64,000 nucleotides of DNA, from positions 1 to 64,000 of the forward strand of contig NZ_SMRP01000021.1 of assembly GCF_004353915.1 (NCBI RefSeq), written 5' to 3'. The stretch is from Paraburkholderia silviterrae. GTDB lineage: Bacteria > Pseudomonadota > Gammaproteobacteria > Burkholderiales > Burkholderiaceae. A program made the translations under genes and the position numbers. This document shows positions 55,316 to 64,000 of this stretch, in pieces (within the stretch, counting starts at the first letter, position 1; each line of letters begins with the position of its first letter). The notes beneath the pieces are model-generated. The model made no database searches, was not told the origin of the DNA, and was given only the letters and a program-made list of their open reading frames with translations.

Positions 55316-56078
55316 CGTCGACAGCCTTCTTCTCGCCGGTCCCGACGAAGAGTCTCGCCGCGATAATCCCCGCCTCGTACAGCACGATCAGCGGCAGCGC
55401 GAGAATGAGCTGCGAAAACACGTCCGGCGGCGTCACAACCGCGGCAACGATGAACGCGCCGACGATCACATAGGGACGAATCTCCTTGAGCTTCTTCACC
55501 GTCAGCACGCCCATGCGCACGAGCAGCACGACGACAATCGGCACTTCGAAGGTCACGCCGAACGCGAGGAACATCGTGAGCACGAAGCTCAGGTAATTGT
55601 CGATATCGGTGGTCATCTCCGCACCGAGCGGCGCGTTGTAGTGCGCCATCACGCGGAAGATGGTGGGAAACACCACGAAATACGCGAACGCCATGCCGCA
55701 CAGGAACAGCGTATAGCTGCTGGCCACCAGCGGCCCGACCAGCTTCTTTTCATGCTGATAGAGGCCGGGCGCCACGAATGCCCAGATCTGATAGAGCACG
55801 ACCGGCAATGCGATCACGAAGGCGACGAGCATGGTCACCTTCATCGGCACGAAGAACGAGCCGGTCACGTCGGTGACGATCATCTTGCCGTCGCGCGGCA
55901 GGTTCTGCATCAACGGGCGGGCGAGCAGCCTGAAGATGTCCGGCGCCCAGTACACGAGCCCGACGAACACGACAATTACGGCAATGCCCGCGCGAATGAT
56001 GCGGTCGCGCAACTCGACGAGGTGCGAAATGAAGGTCTCTTCAGTGCCCTCGTCCTGTCTTTGTTGGGGGTCGCTCAC
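55296..56078 (-). CDS. tatC: Sec-independent translocase subunit TatC
   Basis: This 260-residue protein has six predicted membrane spans and is the twin-arginine signal receptor. ETFISHLVELRDRIIRAG near the N-terminus and FAFVIALPVVLYQIWAFVAPGL are typical. It forms the tatABC operon with the genes upstream. The Rieske protein in this window is a likely substrate. Confidence 0.95.
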   Translation of the reverse strand: MSDPQQRQDEGTEETFISHLVELRDRIIRAGIAVIVVFVGLVYWAPDIFRLLARPLMQNLPRDGKMIVTDVTGSFFVPMKVTMLVAFVIALPVVLYQIWAFVAPGLYQHEKKLVGPLVASSYTLFLCGMAFAYFVVFPTIFRVMAHYNAPLGAEMTTDIDNYLSFVLTMFLAFGVTFEVPIVVVLLVRMGVLTVKKLKEIRPYVIVGAFIVAAVVTPPDVFSQLILALPLIVLYEAGIIAARLFVGTGEKKAVDESEATS

Positions 56079-56135
56079 ACCGGCCCTCGGGGGTTGGAGA
56101 TGGACAAGTTCAGACTCGACTGCGGGTTCGGAGCA

Positions 56136-56711
56136 TCAGAAGAAGCGCGTGGGACGGCGCAAGCTGGCCGGCGTATGCTGCGCAACGCGCGCGGCACCCG
56201 ATTGCACGCGCGTGCGTCGCAGCGTCGCACGTTTGTACCACGTGGGCGTTGCCGTTTGCTTCACGCGCCAGTTCTTGCGTTTGCCGCCTGCCGCATTAGA
56301 GGCGCCGGCGTTGCCCGAGCGCCATGACGTGGCGCCCGAACCGCCGGCCACGCCGGATGTCCCGAACGCGCTGCCTTGCGTTGCGTCCGAATCGGCGCCG
56401 CCCGCAATGCTGGGCGCCCCGCCCGTGCCCACGTTCCAGGCCTCGTTCAGTTCGGTCTCCTGCTTGTGCAGGTTCTCGTGAACGGTCTTTTCGACATTTT
56501 GCGCGGCCTGTTCGAATTCGCCCTTCATGCGGCGCAACTCGTCCAGTTCGATCTCGCGCGTGACTTCCGCCTTGACGTCGTTGATATAGCGCTGCGCGCG
56601 GCCGAACAAGGCGCCTGCCGTACGCGCGACGCGCGGCAGCCGCTCCGGTCCGAGAACGACCAGCGCGACGACGCCGATCAGCGCCATCTTGGTTAGACCC
56701 AGATCAAGCAT
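56136..56711 (-). CDS. tatB: Sec-independent translocase subunit TatB
   Basis: This 191-residue protein has one N-terminal span (LDLGLTKMALIGVVALVVLG), then the hinge PERLPRVAR and an amphipathic helix, and a long Gly/Ala/Ser-rich tail that is disordered. With TatC it forms the signal-binding complex. The tail is longer and more basic at the end (RATLRRTRVQ) than in E. coli TatB. Confidence 0.94.
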   Translation of the reverse strand: MLDLGLTKMALIGVVALVVLGPERLPRVARTAGALFGRAQRYINDVKAEVTREIELDELRRMKGEFEQAAQNVEKTVHENLHKQETELNEAWNVGTGGAPSIAGGADSDATQGSAFGTSGVAGGSGATSWRSGNAGASNAAGGKRKNWRVKQTATPTWYKRATLRRTRVQSGAARVAQHTPASLRRPTRFF

Positions 56712-56760
56712 GAATAACGCTTTCCGTCAGCCTTGGGGCGGGAAATAACGGCTACCGCGC

Positions 56761-57003
56761 TTAGCGGTAGTCGTTCGAACGCGGGGTCTTGTCCTTGGCG
56801 TCGACATCGACCGCGCCACCGTTGTTCGGCAGCTCGCGTTTTTGCGTATCGGCGCCAGACTCCTCGCCCTCGCGCATGCCTTCCTTGAAACCCTTGACCG
56901 CACCACCCAGATCGCTGCCGATATTGCGCAGCTTCTTCGTGCCGAAGACGAGCGCCACGATCAACAACACAATCAGCCAGTGCCAAATGCTCAACGAACC
57001 CAT
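56761..57003 (-). CDS. tatA: Sec-independent translocase subunit TatA
   Basis: This 80-residue protein has one short span (WHWLIVLLIVALVFG), the hinge GTKKLRNIGSDLGGAVKGFK and an amphipathic helix. It multimerises to form the transport pore. The start at 57003 gives MGSLSIWHW; a longer frame lacks homology. The stop codon lies within a small inverted repeat (CTACCGC/GCGGTAG). Confidence 0.95.
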   Translation of the reverse strand: MGSLSIWHWLIVLLIVALVFGTKKLRNIGSDLGGAVKGFKEGMREGEESGADTQKRELPNNGGAVDVDAKDKTPRSNDYR

Positions 57004-57249
57004 GATCAAAACTCTCCTTAACCCCGTTGCCACGCCTCATGCGCAGCGAAAAAACAGTGTCGCGCGAACGCGCTTCATGACGCCCGTGCCCAACGACCAG
57101 GTCCGGCGCGGCGCCATGCTTGTCGCGCCTGGCGGGTTGACGGGCTACGTGCCCGGCATGCTAACTGCAAGGTATTTCGGCCGCGTGGCAATGTGCCCTT
57201 TTTCAGCCGCCCCCACGAACTCTGCCCTCGTGCCGCGCAAGCGCCCGAC

Positions 57250-57618
57250 CTACCCCATGCGCTGCCACGGACGCGGTCCGGCCAGCAGATGCGCATGCAG
57301 GTGATAGACCTCCTGGCCGCCGCCGGGCCCCGTGTTCACCACGGTGCGATAGCCGGTCTCACCGCCCGTGTAGGACACGCCCAGATCCCTCGCCAGCCGC
57401 GCGACCAATACAAACATTCTACCAAGCAGCGGGGCCTCGTTTTCACCGCAGTCCGCGAGGGTAGGTATATGCAGGCGCGGAATGACCAGCACGTGAGTTT
57501 GTGCTGCGGGCCGAATGTCCCGGAACGCGACAAACTCGTCGTCTTCATAGACGCGCGTGCTGGGGATCAGGCCGTCGGCAATCTTGCAAAAGAGACAGGT
57601 GCTGCGGTCGTGACTCAT
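57250..57618 (-). CDS. hinT: HIT family nucleotide hydrolase (HinT-like)
   Basis: This 122-residue histidine-triad protein has the catalytic HxHxH motif in VYHLHAHLL and the N-terminal CLFCKIADG metal-like cysteine pair. HinT enzymes hydrolyse purine phosphoramidates. The setting between the his and tat genes is standard for the Burkholderiaceae. Confidence 0.93.
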   Translation of the reverse strand: MSHDRSTCLFCKIADGLIPSTRVYEDDEFVAFRDIRPAAQTHVLVIPRLHIPTLADCGENEAPLLGRMFVLVARLARDLGVSYTGGETGYRTVVNTGPGGGQEVYHLHAHLLAGPRPWQRMG

Positions 57619-57688
57619 GGTGCTCCTGGGGCGCCGTATGAGGACAAAGCGTGTCGGGTTCCGCGCACGACTCCAGTACGCCGCAGCC

Positions 57689-58093
57689 TCAGAACCACGC
57701 GCGCGGATCGGACAACGGCTTGTTGTCGTGCAGGTACAGCCAGCCTTTGATGATACGGTACAACGTCCAGATTCCGACAGCCCACAAAATCGGAATGCCG
57801 ATCACGACGACGAAGAGCGCGCCGCCGATCAGCGTCCCGGCGAGCCCGAGCCAAAACGTGCGGATCTGCCACGTGAAGTGCTGCTCGTAGGGCGTGCCCG
57901 CCGCTTCGTCGCGCTTGATGTAATTGATGATGATCGCTACGAGCACGGTCACGCCGCCCGTGAGCAAAAAGATCGCGTAGAGCCCGTAGAGGATATGCGT
58001 GAGGGTGCGAAGGCTGCGCAGACGATCCGCGTCGAGCGGATCGCGCTCCGGGGCGCGGTAGGCTGGAGGCGGGTAATCGCCGGGTGTGGACAT
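57689..58093 (-). CDS. DUF4870-like membrane protein
   Basis: This 134-residue protein has a proline-rich cytoplasmic N-terminus (MSTPGDYPPPAYRAPERDP) and three predicted spans: ILYGLYAIFLLTGGVTVLV, WLGLAGTLIGGALFVVVIG and a shorter ILWAVGIWTLYRIIKGW segment. The length and layout resemble the DUF4870 family. The start at 58093 is preferred because AAGGAG lies nine bases upstream; an ATG at 58102 touches that site. It probably belongs to the his transcript. Confidence 0.85.
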   Translation of the reverse strand: MSTPGDYPPPAYRAPERDPLDADRLRSLRTLTHILYGLYAIFLLTGGVTVLVAIIINYIKRDEAAGTPYEQHFTWQIRTFWLGLAGTLIGGALFVVVIGIPILWAVGIWTLYRIIKGWLYLHDNKPLSDPRAWF

Positions 58094-58219
58094 GTGCGGC
58101 ATCTCCTTAGGGATCGGTGGTGACGTACGCCTCGCGTGCGTCACCTGGGCCAGTATCGCTGCGATGACTCGACCCAAAAATTCGACCCGAATCCGCGGCC
58201 CGAATTCAGTCCCGTTGAG

Positions 58220-58588
58220 TCAATCGCCACTTTCCTCACGCTCGCGGCTCTTGCGCAGGGCCTTTTCCTCGAGGCCCGAGAGCCCTTCACGGCGCTCCAG
58301 CTCGGCCAGCACATCGGCGGGGCTCAGGTCGAAGTGCGCGAGCGTGACGAGGCAATGGAACCACAGATCGGCCATTTCGCCGACCAGCGCCTTCGGCGCG
58401 CCGCCCTGACGCACGTCCTTCGCGGCCAGCACGACTTCGGTCGCCTCCTCGCCCACCTTCTTGAGCACCGCGTCGTCGCCCTTGTGAAAGAGGCGCGCGA
58501 CGTAGGAAGCGTCCGGGTCGCCGCCCTTGCGGCTATCGATCACCGCCGCGAGGCGCAGCAGGGTGTCGTTGCTGTTCAGTTGCGTCAT
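58220..58588 (-). CDS. hisE: Phosphoribosyl-ATP pyrophosphatase
   Basis: This 122-residue enzyme hydrolyses phosphoribosyl-ATP to phosphoribosyl-AMP in histidine synthesis. The MazG-like motif with its metal-binding residues is KKVGEEATEVVLAAKD, followed by EMADLWFHCLV. It overlaps hisI by four bases and is separate from it here, unlike the fused HisIE of E. coli. Confidence 0.95.
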   Translation of the reverse strand: MTQLNSNDTLLRLAAVIDSRKGGDPDASYVARLFHKGDDAVLKKVGEEATEVVLAAKDVRQGGAPKALVGEMADLWFHCLVTLAHFDLSPADVLAELERREGLSGLEEKALRKSREREESGD

Positions 58589-59022
58589 TTGTAGATGTGT
58601 TCAGGGTCTTTCAGCACGGGATCGACGGCGACCCAGCGGCCTTCGTCGACGGTGCCTTCGAATTGCTGGAAAAAGCACGAGTGACGGCCCGTGTGGCACG
58701 CGATGTTCGACACCTGCTCGACCTTGAGCAGCACGACGTCCTCGTCGCAGTCGAGGCGGATATCGTGCACGTGCTGCACGTGGCCCGACTCCTCGCCCTT
58801 GAACCACAGGCGCTGGCGCGAGCGCGAAAAGTACACCGCGCGGCGCAGCTCGACCGTCTTGGCGAGCGCTTCGCGGTTCATCCACGCGAACATCAGCACG
58901 TCGCCGGTCGTGGCTTCCTGCGCGATCACGGGCACGAGGCCGTTGGCGTCCCAGTTGACCTTGTCGAGCCAGCCGGCCTTCGCGATGTCGTTGGCGGGCT
59001 TGCCGGTTTCAGTATTGCTCAT
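58585..59022 (-). CDS. hisI: Phosphoribosyl-AMP cyclohydrolase
   Basis: This 145-residue enzyme opens the adenine ring of phosphoribosyl-AMP. Metal ligands are in DCDEDVVLLKVEQ and CHTGRHSCFF. AQEATTGDVLMFAWMN and VYFSRSRQRLWFKGEESGH are conserved. It overlaps hisE by four bases, so the two are translationally coupled. Confidence 0.95.
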   Translation of the reverse strand: MSNTETGKPANDIAKAGWLDKVNWDANGLVPVIAQEATTGDVLMFAWMNREALAKTVELRRAVYFSRSRQRLWFKGEESGHVQHVHDIRLDCDEDVVLLKVEQVSNIACHTGRHSCFFQQFEGTVDEGRWVAVDPVLKDPEHIYK

Positions 59023-59026
59023 GGCG

Positions 59027-59800
59027 TCACATCCTCACCGAAATGCCCTGATCGGCCATGAAGCGCTTGGCCTCGCCAACCGTGTGCTCGCCGTAGTGGA
59101 AGATGCTCGCCGCCAGCACGGCGTCGGCATGGCCCTTGACGATGCCGTCCGCGAGATCTTGCAGACCGCCCACGCCACCCGAGGCGATCACGGGAATCGG
59201 CACGGCGTCGGACACCGCGCACGTGAGGGCGAGATCGAAGCCGCTCTTGGTGCCGTCGCGGTCCATGCTCGTGAGCAGGATTTCGCCCGCACCGAGCTCG
59301 GCCATCTTGCGCGCCCACTCGACGGCGTCGATGCCGGTGGCCTTGCGGCCGCCGTGCGTGAAGACTTCCCAGCGCGGCGCTTCACCCGGCGCCGAAGTGC
59401 GCTTGGCGTCGATGGCGACGACGATGCACTGCGAGCCGTATTTATCGGCGGAATCGCGCACGAGCTGCGGATTGGCCACCGCCGACGAATTCATGCTGAC
59501 CTTGTCGGCGCCCGCGTTGAGCAGGCGCCGCACGTCGGTGACGGCGCGCACGCCGCCGCCCACCGTCAGCGGAATGAAGACTTGCGAGGCCACCGCTTCG
59601 ATGATCGGCAGGATCAGGTCGCGCTGGTCCGAGGTGGCCGTGATGTCGAGAAAGGTGAGCTCGTCGGCGCCCTGGTCGTCGTAGCGGCGCGCGATTTCGA
59701 CGGGGTCGCCCGCGTCGCGCAGCTCGACGAAGTTGACGCCCTTGACGACCCGTCCGGCAGTCACGTCGAGACAGGGAATGATGCGTTTGGGTAGAGCCAT
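59027..59800 (-). CDS. hisF: Imidazole glycerol phosphate synthase cyclase subunit
   Basis: This 257-residue TIM-barrel subunit closes the imidazole ring using ammonia from HisH. The catalytic aspartates are in IIPCLDVTAGRVVKG and LLTSMDRDGTKSGFD, with phosphate-binding glycines in IASGGVGG. hisI follows after four bases. Confidence 0.96.
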   Translation of the reverse strand: MALPKRIIPCLDVTAGRVVKGVNFVELRDAGDPVEIARRYDDQGADELTFLDITATSDQRDLILPIIEAVASQVFIPLTVGGGVRAVTDVRRLLNAGADKVSMNSSAVANPQLVRDSADKYGSQCIVVAIDAKRTSAPGEAPRWEVFTHGGRKATGIDAVEWARKMAELGAGEILLTSMDRDGTKSGFDLALTCAVSDAVPIPVIASGGVGGLQDLADGIVKGHADAVLAASIFHYGEHTVGEAKRFMADQGISVRM

Positions 59801-59939
59801 GATCTTGCCGATATTCCGGGGCGTGCCGGGACCGCAGCAGCTACGCCCATTGTCGCGCGATAGTGGTTATCGCGAAATTAGCCGGCGAACGAACGGCCGG
59901 GAGCGGCGACTCGCCGCCCACGGCGCGTTACCCGCCCTC

Positions 59940-60007
59940 GCCGGTCGCCCTAGCCGGTCGCCCTTGCCGGTCGCACCGAGGACCCCAGAGGACCCCAAAG
60001 GATCCAG
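59940..60007. repeat. 13-bp and 10-bp tandem repeats downstream of hisA
   Basis: GCCGGTCGCCCTA and GCCGGTCGCCCTT lie in tandem, with a partial third copy (59940-59978). Directly after come two copies of GAGGACCCCA and a degenerate third (59978-60007). A perfect 8-bp hairpin (GGCCTCCT/AGGAGGCC, 60023-60041) stands between these and the hisA stop. Confidence 0.7.
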
Positions 60008-60055
60008 GGCCCCGCAGGACTCGGCCTCCTCTCAGGAGGCCGTCCACGCGACGCT

Positions 60056-60808
60056 TTAAGCGTCGTCCGATTCGCGCAGGCTATCTGCGCGCGTTTGCGC
60101 CTCGGCAAAATCGAGATCGCCCGAGTAGATCGCGCGGCCGCAGATCACGCCTTCGACGCCTTCGTCCTCGACTTCACACAGCGCGTCGATATCGGCGAGA
60201 TTCGAGAGGCCGCCGCTCGCGATGACCGGAATCCTCACCGCGCGCGCAAGACGCACCGTCGCTTCGATATTGATGCCTTGCAGCATGCCGTCGCGGCCGA
60301 TGTCGGTGTAGATGATCGACTCGACGCCGTAGTCCTCGAACTTGCGCGCGAGGTCCACGACTTCGTGGCCCGTGAGCTTGCTCCAGCCGTCGGTGGCGAC
60401 TTTGCCGTCCTTGGCGTCGAGCCCGACGATGATATGGCCCCCGAACGCCGTGCAAGCTTCCTGAAGGAAGCCCGGGTTCTTGACCGCCGCCGTTCCGATA
60501 ATGACGTACGAGAGGCCGTCGTCCAGGTAGCGCTCGATGGTGTCGAGGTCGCGGATGCCGCCGCCCAACTGCACGGGGATCTGGTCGCCCACTTCCGCGA
60601 TGATCTCGCGAATCGCGTCTTCGTTCTTCGGCTTGCCTGCGAACGCGCCGTTCAGGTCGACGAGGTGCAGACGCCGCGCGCCGCGCTCGACCCAATGTCG
60701 GGCCATGGCCGCCGGTTCCTCGGAGAAAATCGTCGCCTGGTCCATATCGCCTTGTTTCAGGCGTACGCAGTGACCGTCTTTGAGATCGATGGCCGGAATC
60801 AGCAGCAT
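60056..60808 (-). CDS. hisA: ProFAR isomerase
   Basis: This 250-residue TIM barrel isomerises the aminoaldose ProFAR to the ketose PRFAR. The catalytic aspartates are in IPAIDLKDGHCVRLKQGD and YTDIGRDGMLQG. The ATG at 60808 begins MLLIPAIDL; a frame extended upstream is not homologous. Confidence 0.96.
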   Translation of the reverse strand: MLLIPAIDLKDGHCVRLKQGDMDQATIFSEEPAAMARHWVERGARRLHLVDLNGAFAGKPKNEDAIREIIAEVGDQIPVQLGGGIRDLDTIERYLDDGLSYVIIGTAAVKNPGFLQEACTAFGGHIIVGLDAKDGKVATDGWSKLTGHEVVDLARKFEDYGVESIIYTDIGRDGMLQGINIEATVRLARAVRIPVIASGGLSNLADIDALCEVEDEGVEGVICGRAIYSGDLDFAEAQTRADSLRESDDA

Positions 60809-61013
60809 AGCAATCGGGTGATGTCTTGGAATGTGGTTGAAATCAGCCGGCAACGGCCGGGAAAAACCCGATCCGACGCCGCTTCGCTAGTTTAGTACAA
60901 CTCTTTCGGCGGCCTTGCTGATGTAAGTCGGCTTCGGGCGCACACACGCGTGCGGGGCTGATGAGCTGGGCGGCCCGACCTGGGTGGCCCGAACCAGCAA
61001 CGCCGCGCATGAA

Positions 61014-61655
61014 TTACGGGTTCCAGTGGACGAAGTTGCGATAGACGCGCAAGCCCGCTGCGGCGCTCTTTTCCGGGTGGAATTGGGTGGCGAAGATGTT
61101 ATCCCGTGCCACCGCCGAGGTAAAGGCCGCGCCGTAAGGCGTTTCGCCTACCGTGTGCGCCGCGTCGGCCGGCACCACATAGTAACTGTGCACGAAATAA
61201 AAGAAGCTTTCGTCGGGCACGCCGTCCCACAGCGGGTGAGCGCGCGTCTGACGCACGCGGTTCCAGCCCATCTGCGGCACCTTGAAGCGTGAGCCGTCGT
61301 CCTGCAACTGGCCTTGCAGCTCGAAGCGCACGACCTTGCCCGGCAGGAGGCCGAGACCCTTCGTGTCGCCCTCGGCGCTCCAGTCGAACAGCATCTGCTC
61401 GCCCACGCACACGCCCATCAGCGGCTTGGTGCGCGAGGCTTCGAGCACGGCGTCCTGCAGGCCCGATTCCGCGAGGCTGCGCATGCAGTCGGGCATCGCG
61501 CCCTGACCCGGCAGCACGACGCGGTCGGCTGCGCGGATCGCTTCCGGACGCTCGACGATCTGAACGTCGGCTTCCGGCGCGGCCTGCTTCAGCGCCTGGG
61601 CCACCGAACGCAGGTTGCCCATCCCATAATCCACAATCGCAATTGAAGTTTTCAT
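61014..61655 (-). CDS. hisH: Imidazole glycerol phosphate synthase amidotransferase subunit
   Basis: This 213-residue glutamine amidotransferase supplies ammonia to HisF. The catalytic cysteine is in GVCVGEQMLF, with the His-Glu pair in FHPEKSA. VDYGMGNLRSV opens the protein. Only 129 bp separate it from hisB, and no membrane-protein gene lies between. Confidence 0.95.
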   Translation of the reverse strand: MKTSIAIVDYGMGNLRSVAQALKQAAPEADVQIVERPEAIRAADRVVLPGQGAMPDCMRSLAESGLQDAVLEASRTKPLMGVCVGEQMLFDWSAEGDTKGLGLLPGKVVRFELQGQLQDDGSRFKVPQMGWNRVRQTRAHPLWDGVPDESFFYFVHSYYVVPADAAHTVGETPYGAAFTSAVARDNIFATQFHPEKSAAAGLRVYRNFVHWNP

Positions 61656-61784
61656 CTCGATTCAGGCCTGCTTTTCAGGCTGATTTAGCCTTGCCCTCTG
61701 GCTTCATTGGCTTGCGTCGCGCGGCGTGCGCGATGCACAAAACGTGCACCCGGCGCACCGGCGTGGTGCCCCCACAAGCGCCGC

Positions 61785-62372
61785 TTACAGGCTGCCCTTC
61801 GTCGACGGAATCTTGCCCGCCTGACGCTCGTCCAGCTCGGAAGCCTGGCGCAGCGCGCGGCCGAAGGCCTTGAACACGGTTTCCATCTGGTGATGCGCGT
61901 TCAGACCACGCAAATTGTCGATATGGAGCGTCACGCCGGCGTGATTGACGAAGCCGCGGAAGAACTCGATCGACAGGTCGACGTCGAACGTGCCGATGCG
62001 CGCACGCGTGAACGGCACGTGGAATTCGAGCCCCGGACGGCCCGAGAAGTCGATCACCACACGCGAGAGCGCCTCGTCGAGCGGCACGTAGGCATGGCCA
62101 TAGCGGCGGATGCCCTTCTTGTCGCCGATGGCCTGCGCAACCGCCTGGCCAAGCGTAATGCCGACGTCTTCAACCGTATGGTGGTCGTCGATATGGGTGT
62201 CGCCATGCGCCTCGACTTCCAGGTCGATCAGACCGTGTCGCGCGATCTGGTCGAGCATGTGGTCGAGGAACGGCACGCCGGTCGCGAGCTTCTGCTCGCC
62301 GGTGCCGTCCAGATTGAGTTTCACGCGGATTTGCGTTTCGCTGGTGTTGCGAACGACTTGCGCGACGCGCAT
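61785..62372 (-). CDS. hisB: Imidazoleglycerol-phosphate dehydratase
   Basis: This 195-residue manganese enzyme dehydrates imidazole glycerol phosphate. The metal-binding DHMLDQIARHG, DTHIDDHHTVEDVGI and HHQMETVFKAFGRAL motifs are present. It is monofunctional, without the N-terminal phosphatase domain of the E. coli HisB fusion. The ATG at 62372 begins MRVAQVVRNT. Confidence 0.96.
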   Translation of the reverse strand: MRVAQVVRNTSETQIRVKLNLDGTGEQKLATGVPFLDHMLDQIARHGLIDLEVEAHGDTHIDDHHTVEDVGITLGQAVAQAIGDKKGIRRYGHAYVPLDEALSRVVIDFSGRPGLEFHVPFTRARIGTFDVDLSIEFFRGFVNHAGVTLHIDNLRGLNAHHQMETVFKAFGRALRQASELDERQAGKIPSTKGSL

Positions 62373-62457
62373 GGCAATTTCCTTCAAACAGCCCGTAACA
62401 GGAGGGTTTAGAGAACGAAGCTCAAAGCGCTGTGCGCTTCGCAACGATGGGAACGAT

Positions 62458-63534
62458 TCACTTGAGCACGAGCTTCAGGGCGGCGAGCAGCTGTGCGTTT
62501 TCGTCGGGGGTCCCAACGGTCAGGCGCACGCAATTCGCCAGCAATGGGTGCATTTTACTCACGTTTTTGACCAGAACCCGCGCTGTCAGCAGCGTATCGA
62601 ACACGGCGGAGGCATCGGGCACACGCACCAGCAGGAAATTACCGGCGCTTTCGAACACTTCGGTGCCCGGCAATTTCGCCACTGCGGCGGCCAGTTGCGC
62701 CCGATCCGCGCGCAACTGGGCGGCCTGCGCGTCGAGCACGCCGATATGGTCGAGCAGGAAATCGGCAGCCGCCTGGGTGAGCACATTCACGTTATACGGC
62801 GGGCGCACCTTGTCGAACTCGTTGAGCCATGCAGTGCGGCCCGCGAGGTAGCCGAGACGAATGCCCGCGAGCCCGAGCTTGGACATCGTGCGCATCACGA
62901 CCACGTTGTCGAACGCGCCCGCGCGCGGCATCCAGCTCGTCTGCGCGAACGGCTGATAGGCCTCGTCGATCACGACGAGGCCGCCGGCGGCGCCCGCGGC
63001 TTCGATGATGCGCTCGATGTCGGCGTCGGCGAAGAGGGTGCCTGTGGGGTTATTCGGGTACGCCAGCCAGATCACGGCCGGCTTGTGCTGCGCGACGGCG
63101 GCCAGCATGGCCTCGGTATCGAGCGTCAGATTGGCCTTGAGCGGCACGCCGACGAACTCCACCTGCGCGAATTTGGCCGACATCGCATACATCACGAAGC
63201 CCGGCACCGGCGCGAGCACCTTCGCGCCCGGCTTCGCGCACGCCATCGTGATCATGCTGATGATCTCGTCCGAGCCGTTGCCGAGCAGCACGTCGCACTC
63301 GGGCGGCACGCGCATCGCGGCCTTGAGCTTCGCCATGAGCGCCTCGGGACGCGGCGCCGGATAGCGGTTCAGCGCCACACCCGCGAGATGCTCGCCCAGT
63401 TGCGCCGCGAGATCGGCGGGCAGCGAGTACGGGTTCTCCATGGCGTCGAGCTTCACGAAGCCGGCGGCGTCGGGGACCGGATAGCTCGTCATGGCGAGCA
63501 CATCGGGGCGGATGATGTCTTGTGGTGTCGTCAT
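62458..63534 (-). CDS. hisC: Histidinol-phosphate aminotransferase
   Basis: This 358-residue PLP enzyme of fold type I transfers an amino group to imidazole acetol phosphate. Seen are NGSDEIISMI, LAYPNNPTGTLF, VVIDEAYQPFA, and SKLGLAGIRLGYL with the PLP lysine. The protein begins MTTPQDIIRPDVLAM. Confidence 0.95.
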   Translation of the reverse strand: MTTPQDIIRPDVLAMTSYPVPDAAGFVKLDAMENPYSLPADLAAQLGEHLAGVALNRYPAPRPEALMAKLKAAMRVPPECDVLLGNGSDEIISMITMACAKPGAKVLAPVPGFVMYAMSAKFAQVEFVGVPLKANLTLDTEAMLAAVAQHKPAVIWLAYPNNPTGTLFADADIERIIEAAGAAGGLVVIDEAYQPFAQTSWMPRAGAFDNVVVMRTMSKLGLAGIRLGYLAGRTAWLNEFDKVRPPYNVNVLTQAAADFLLDHIGVLDAQAAQLRADRAQLAAAVAKLPGTEVFESAGNFLLVRVPDASAVFDTLLTARVLVKNVSKMHPLLANCVRLTVGTPDENAQLLAALKLVLK

Positions 63535-63760
63535 TGTCGATTGGCTCGCACGCAGCGCGTGGAGCCGGCACGGACGGCCAGCCGGACTACAGTGCCGGAG
63601 CGCTGCAGGGCCGTCCTGGTTGGCGCCCGGTTTCGGGCGCGCGGGTTATTTCGGTGTTCCAGGCATCTGGCTCAGGCATAAACGAGCCTTGTGCGCCGAT
63701 GCTTGCAAACGTCTCCTCAGGGGGCGCGGCGCACATGAGGCTCATGCGCGCCGCCATGCC

Positions 63761-64000
63761 TCAACTCTGCTTCATGCGGTACTCGGCGCTGCGCGCGTGG
63801 GCCTGGAGGCCTTCTCCATACGCAAGTTCCGCGGCAATCTCGCCGAGCGTCTGCGCGCCTTCCGCGCTCACTTCGATCAGGCTCGACCGCTTGATGAAAT
63901 CATAGACGCCAAGCGGCGACGAGAAACGTGCGGTACGAGACGTAGGCAGCACGTGATTTGGCCCCGCGCAGTAGTCGCCGAGGCTTTCGCTCGTGTAGCG
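63761..64000 (-). CDS. hisD: Histidinol dehydrogenase, C-terminal part
   Basis: The last 79 codons of hisD are present; the gene continues past the window end, so no start is visible. GDYCAGPNHVLPTSRTARF and the following SSPLGVYDFIKRSS are diagnostic of HisD, with the histidine in GPNHVLPT near the zinc site. It oxidises histidinol to histidine. Confidence 0.93.
   Translation of the reverse strand, partial: RYTSESLGDYCAGPNHVLPTSRTARFSSPLGVYDFIKRSSLIEVSAEGAQTLGEIAAELAYGEGLQAHARSAEYRMKQS

Overview
The window is a 64 kb piece of a GC-rich chromosome from the Burkholderiaceae, most likely Paraburkholderia, Caballeronia or Burkholderia. The evidence is gene order and protein sequence: a split paa cluster, apaG-rpe-gph-trpEGDC, petABC-sspAB, and hisDCBHAFIE followed by hinT and tatABC. 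Almost everything is core metabolism. No integrase, transposase, insertion sequence, prophage or CRISPR array was seen.

Layout. 0.1-6.8 kb holds phenylacetate catabolism: paaF faces away from paaN-paaJ-paaG-paaI-paaK, with a TetR-type palindrome between them. 6.9-10.7 kb holds mltA, a tiny membrane protein, apaG, rpe and gph. 10.7-15.2 kb is the trp operon, headed by a leader peptide with three Trp codons and an attenuator. A CYTH-domain protein and ung follow to 16.9 kb. 17.0-22.1 kb holds the minus-strand genes azoR, an M61 peptidase, dsbC and a ubiquinone hydroxylase. 22.5-28.3 kb holds ychF, ettA, a HAD phosphatase, an aminopeptidase P and a small membrane protein. 28.5-34.9 kb holds an atypical response regulator, hemA, prfA, prmC, grxD, ubiX and a ygiD-like dioxygenase. 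35.0-42.0 kb holds an amino acid permease, a cold-shock gene with a long leader, a YegD-like Hsp70, and a nitroreductase/MFS/TetR set with a double operator. 42.0-48.7 kb is the least ordinary part: a DUF1415 protein, two methyltransferases, an unrecognised small protein, and a solitary Eco57I-type DNA methyltransferase next to tRNA-Thr. 48.7-55.1 kb holds sspB, sspA, the cytochrome bc1 genes, a Nif3-like protein and an HtrA protease. 55.3-64.0 kb holds tatCBA, hinT, a membrane protein and the his operon, cut off inside hisD.

The main structural surprise is a set of short tandem repeats with units of 9-14 bp. Several straddle a gene's stop codon, so the stop itself is duplicated (trpD, ung, a small membrane protein, the amino acid permease, an unknown protein, nif3). 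Others lie in intergenic DNA just 3' of a gene or between divergent genes. The units differ in sequence and share only length and placement. I know of no described system that explains them. Other points worth following are the putative sliding-clamp motifs in the Ung extension, the missing phosphoacceptor in the response regulator, and the missing nuclease domain in the DNA methyltransferase.
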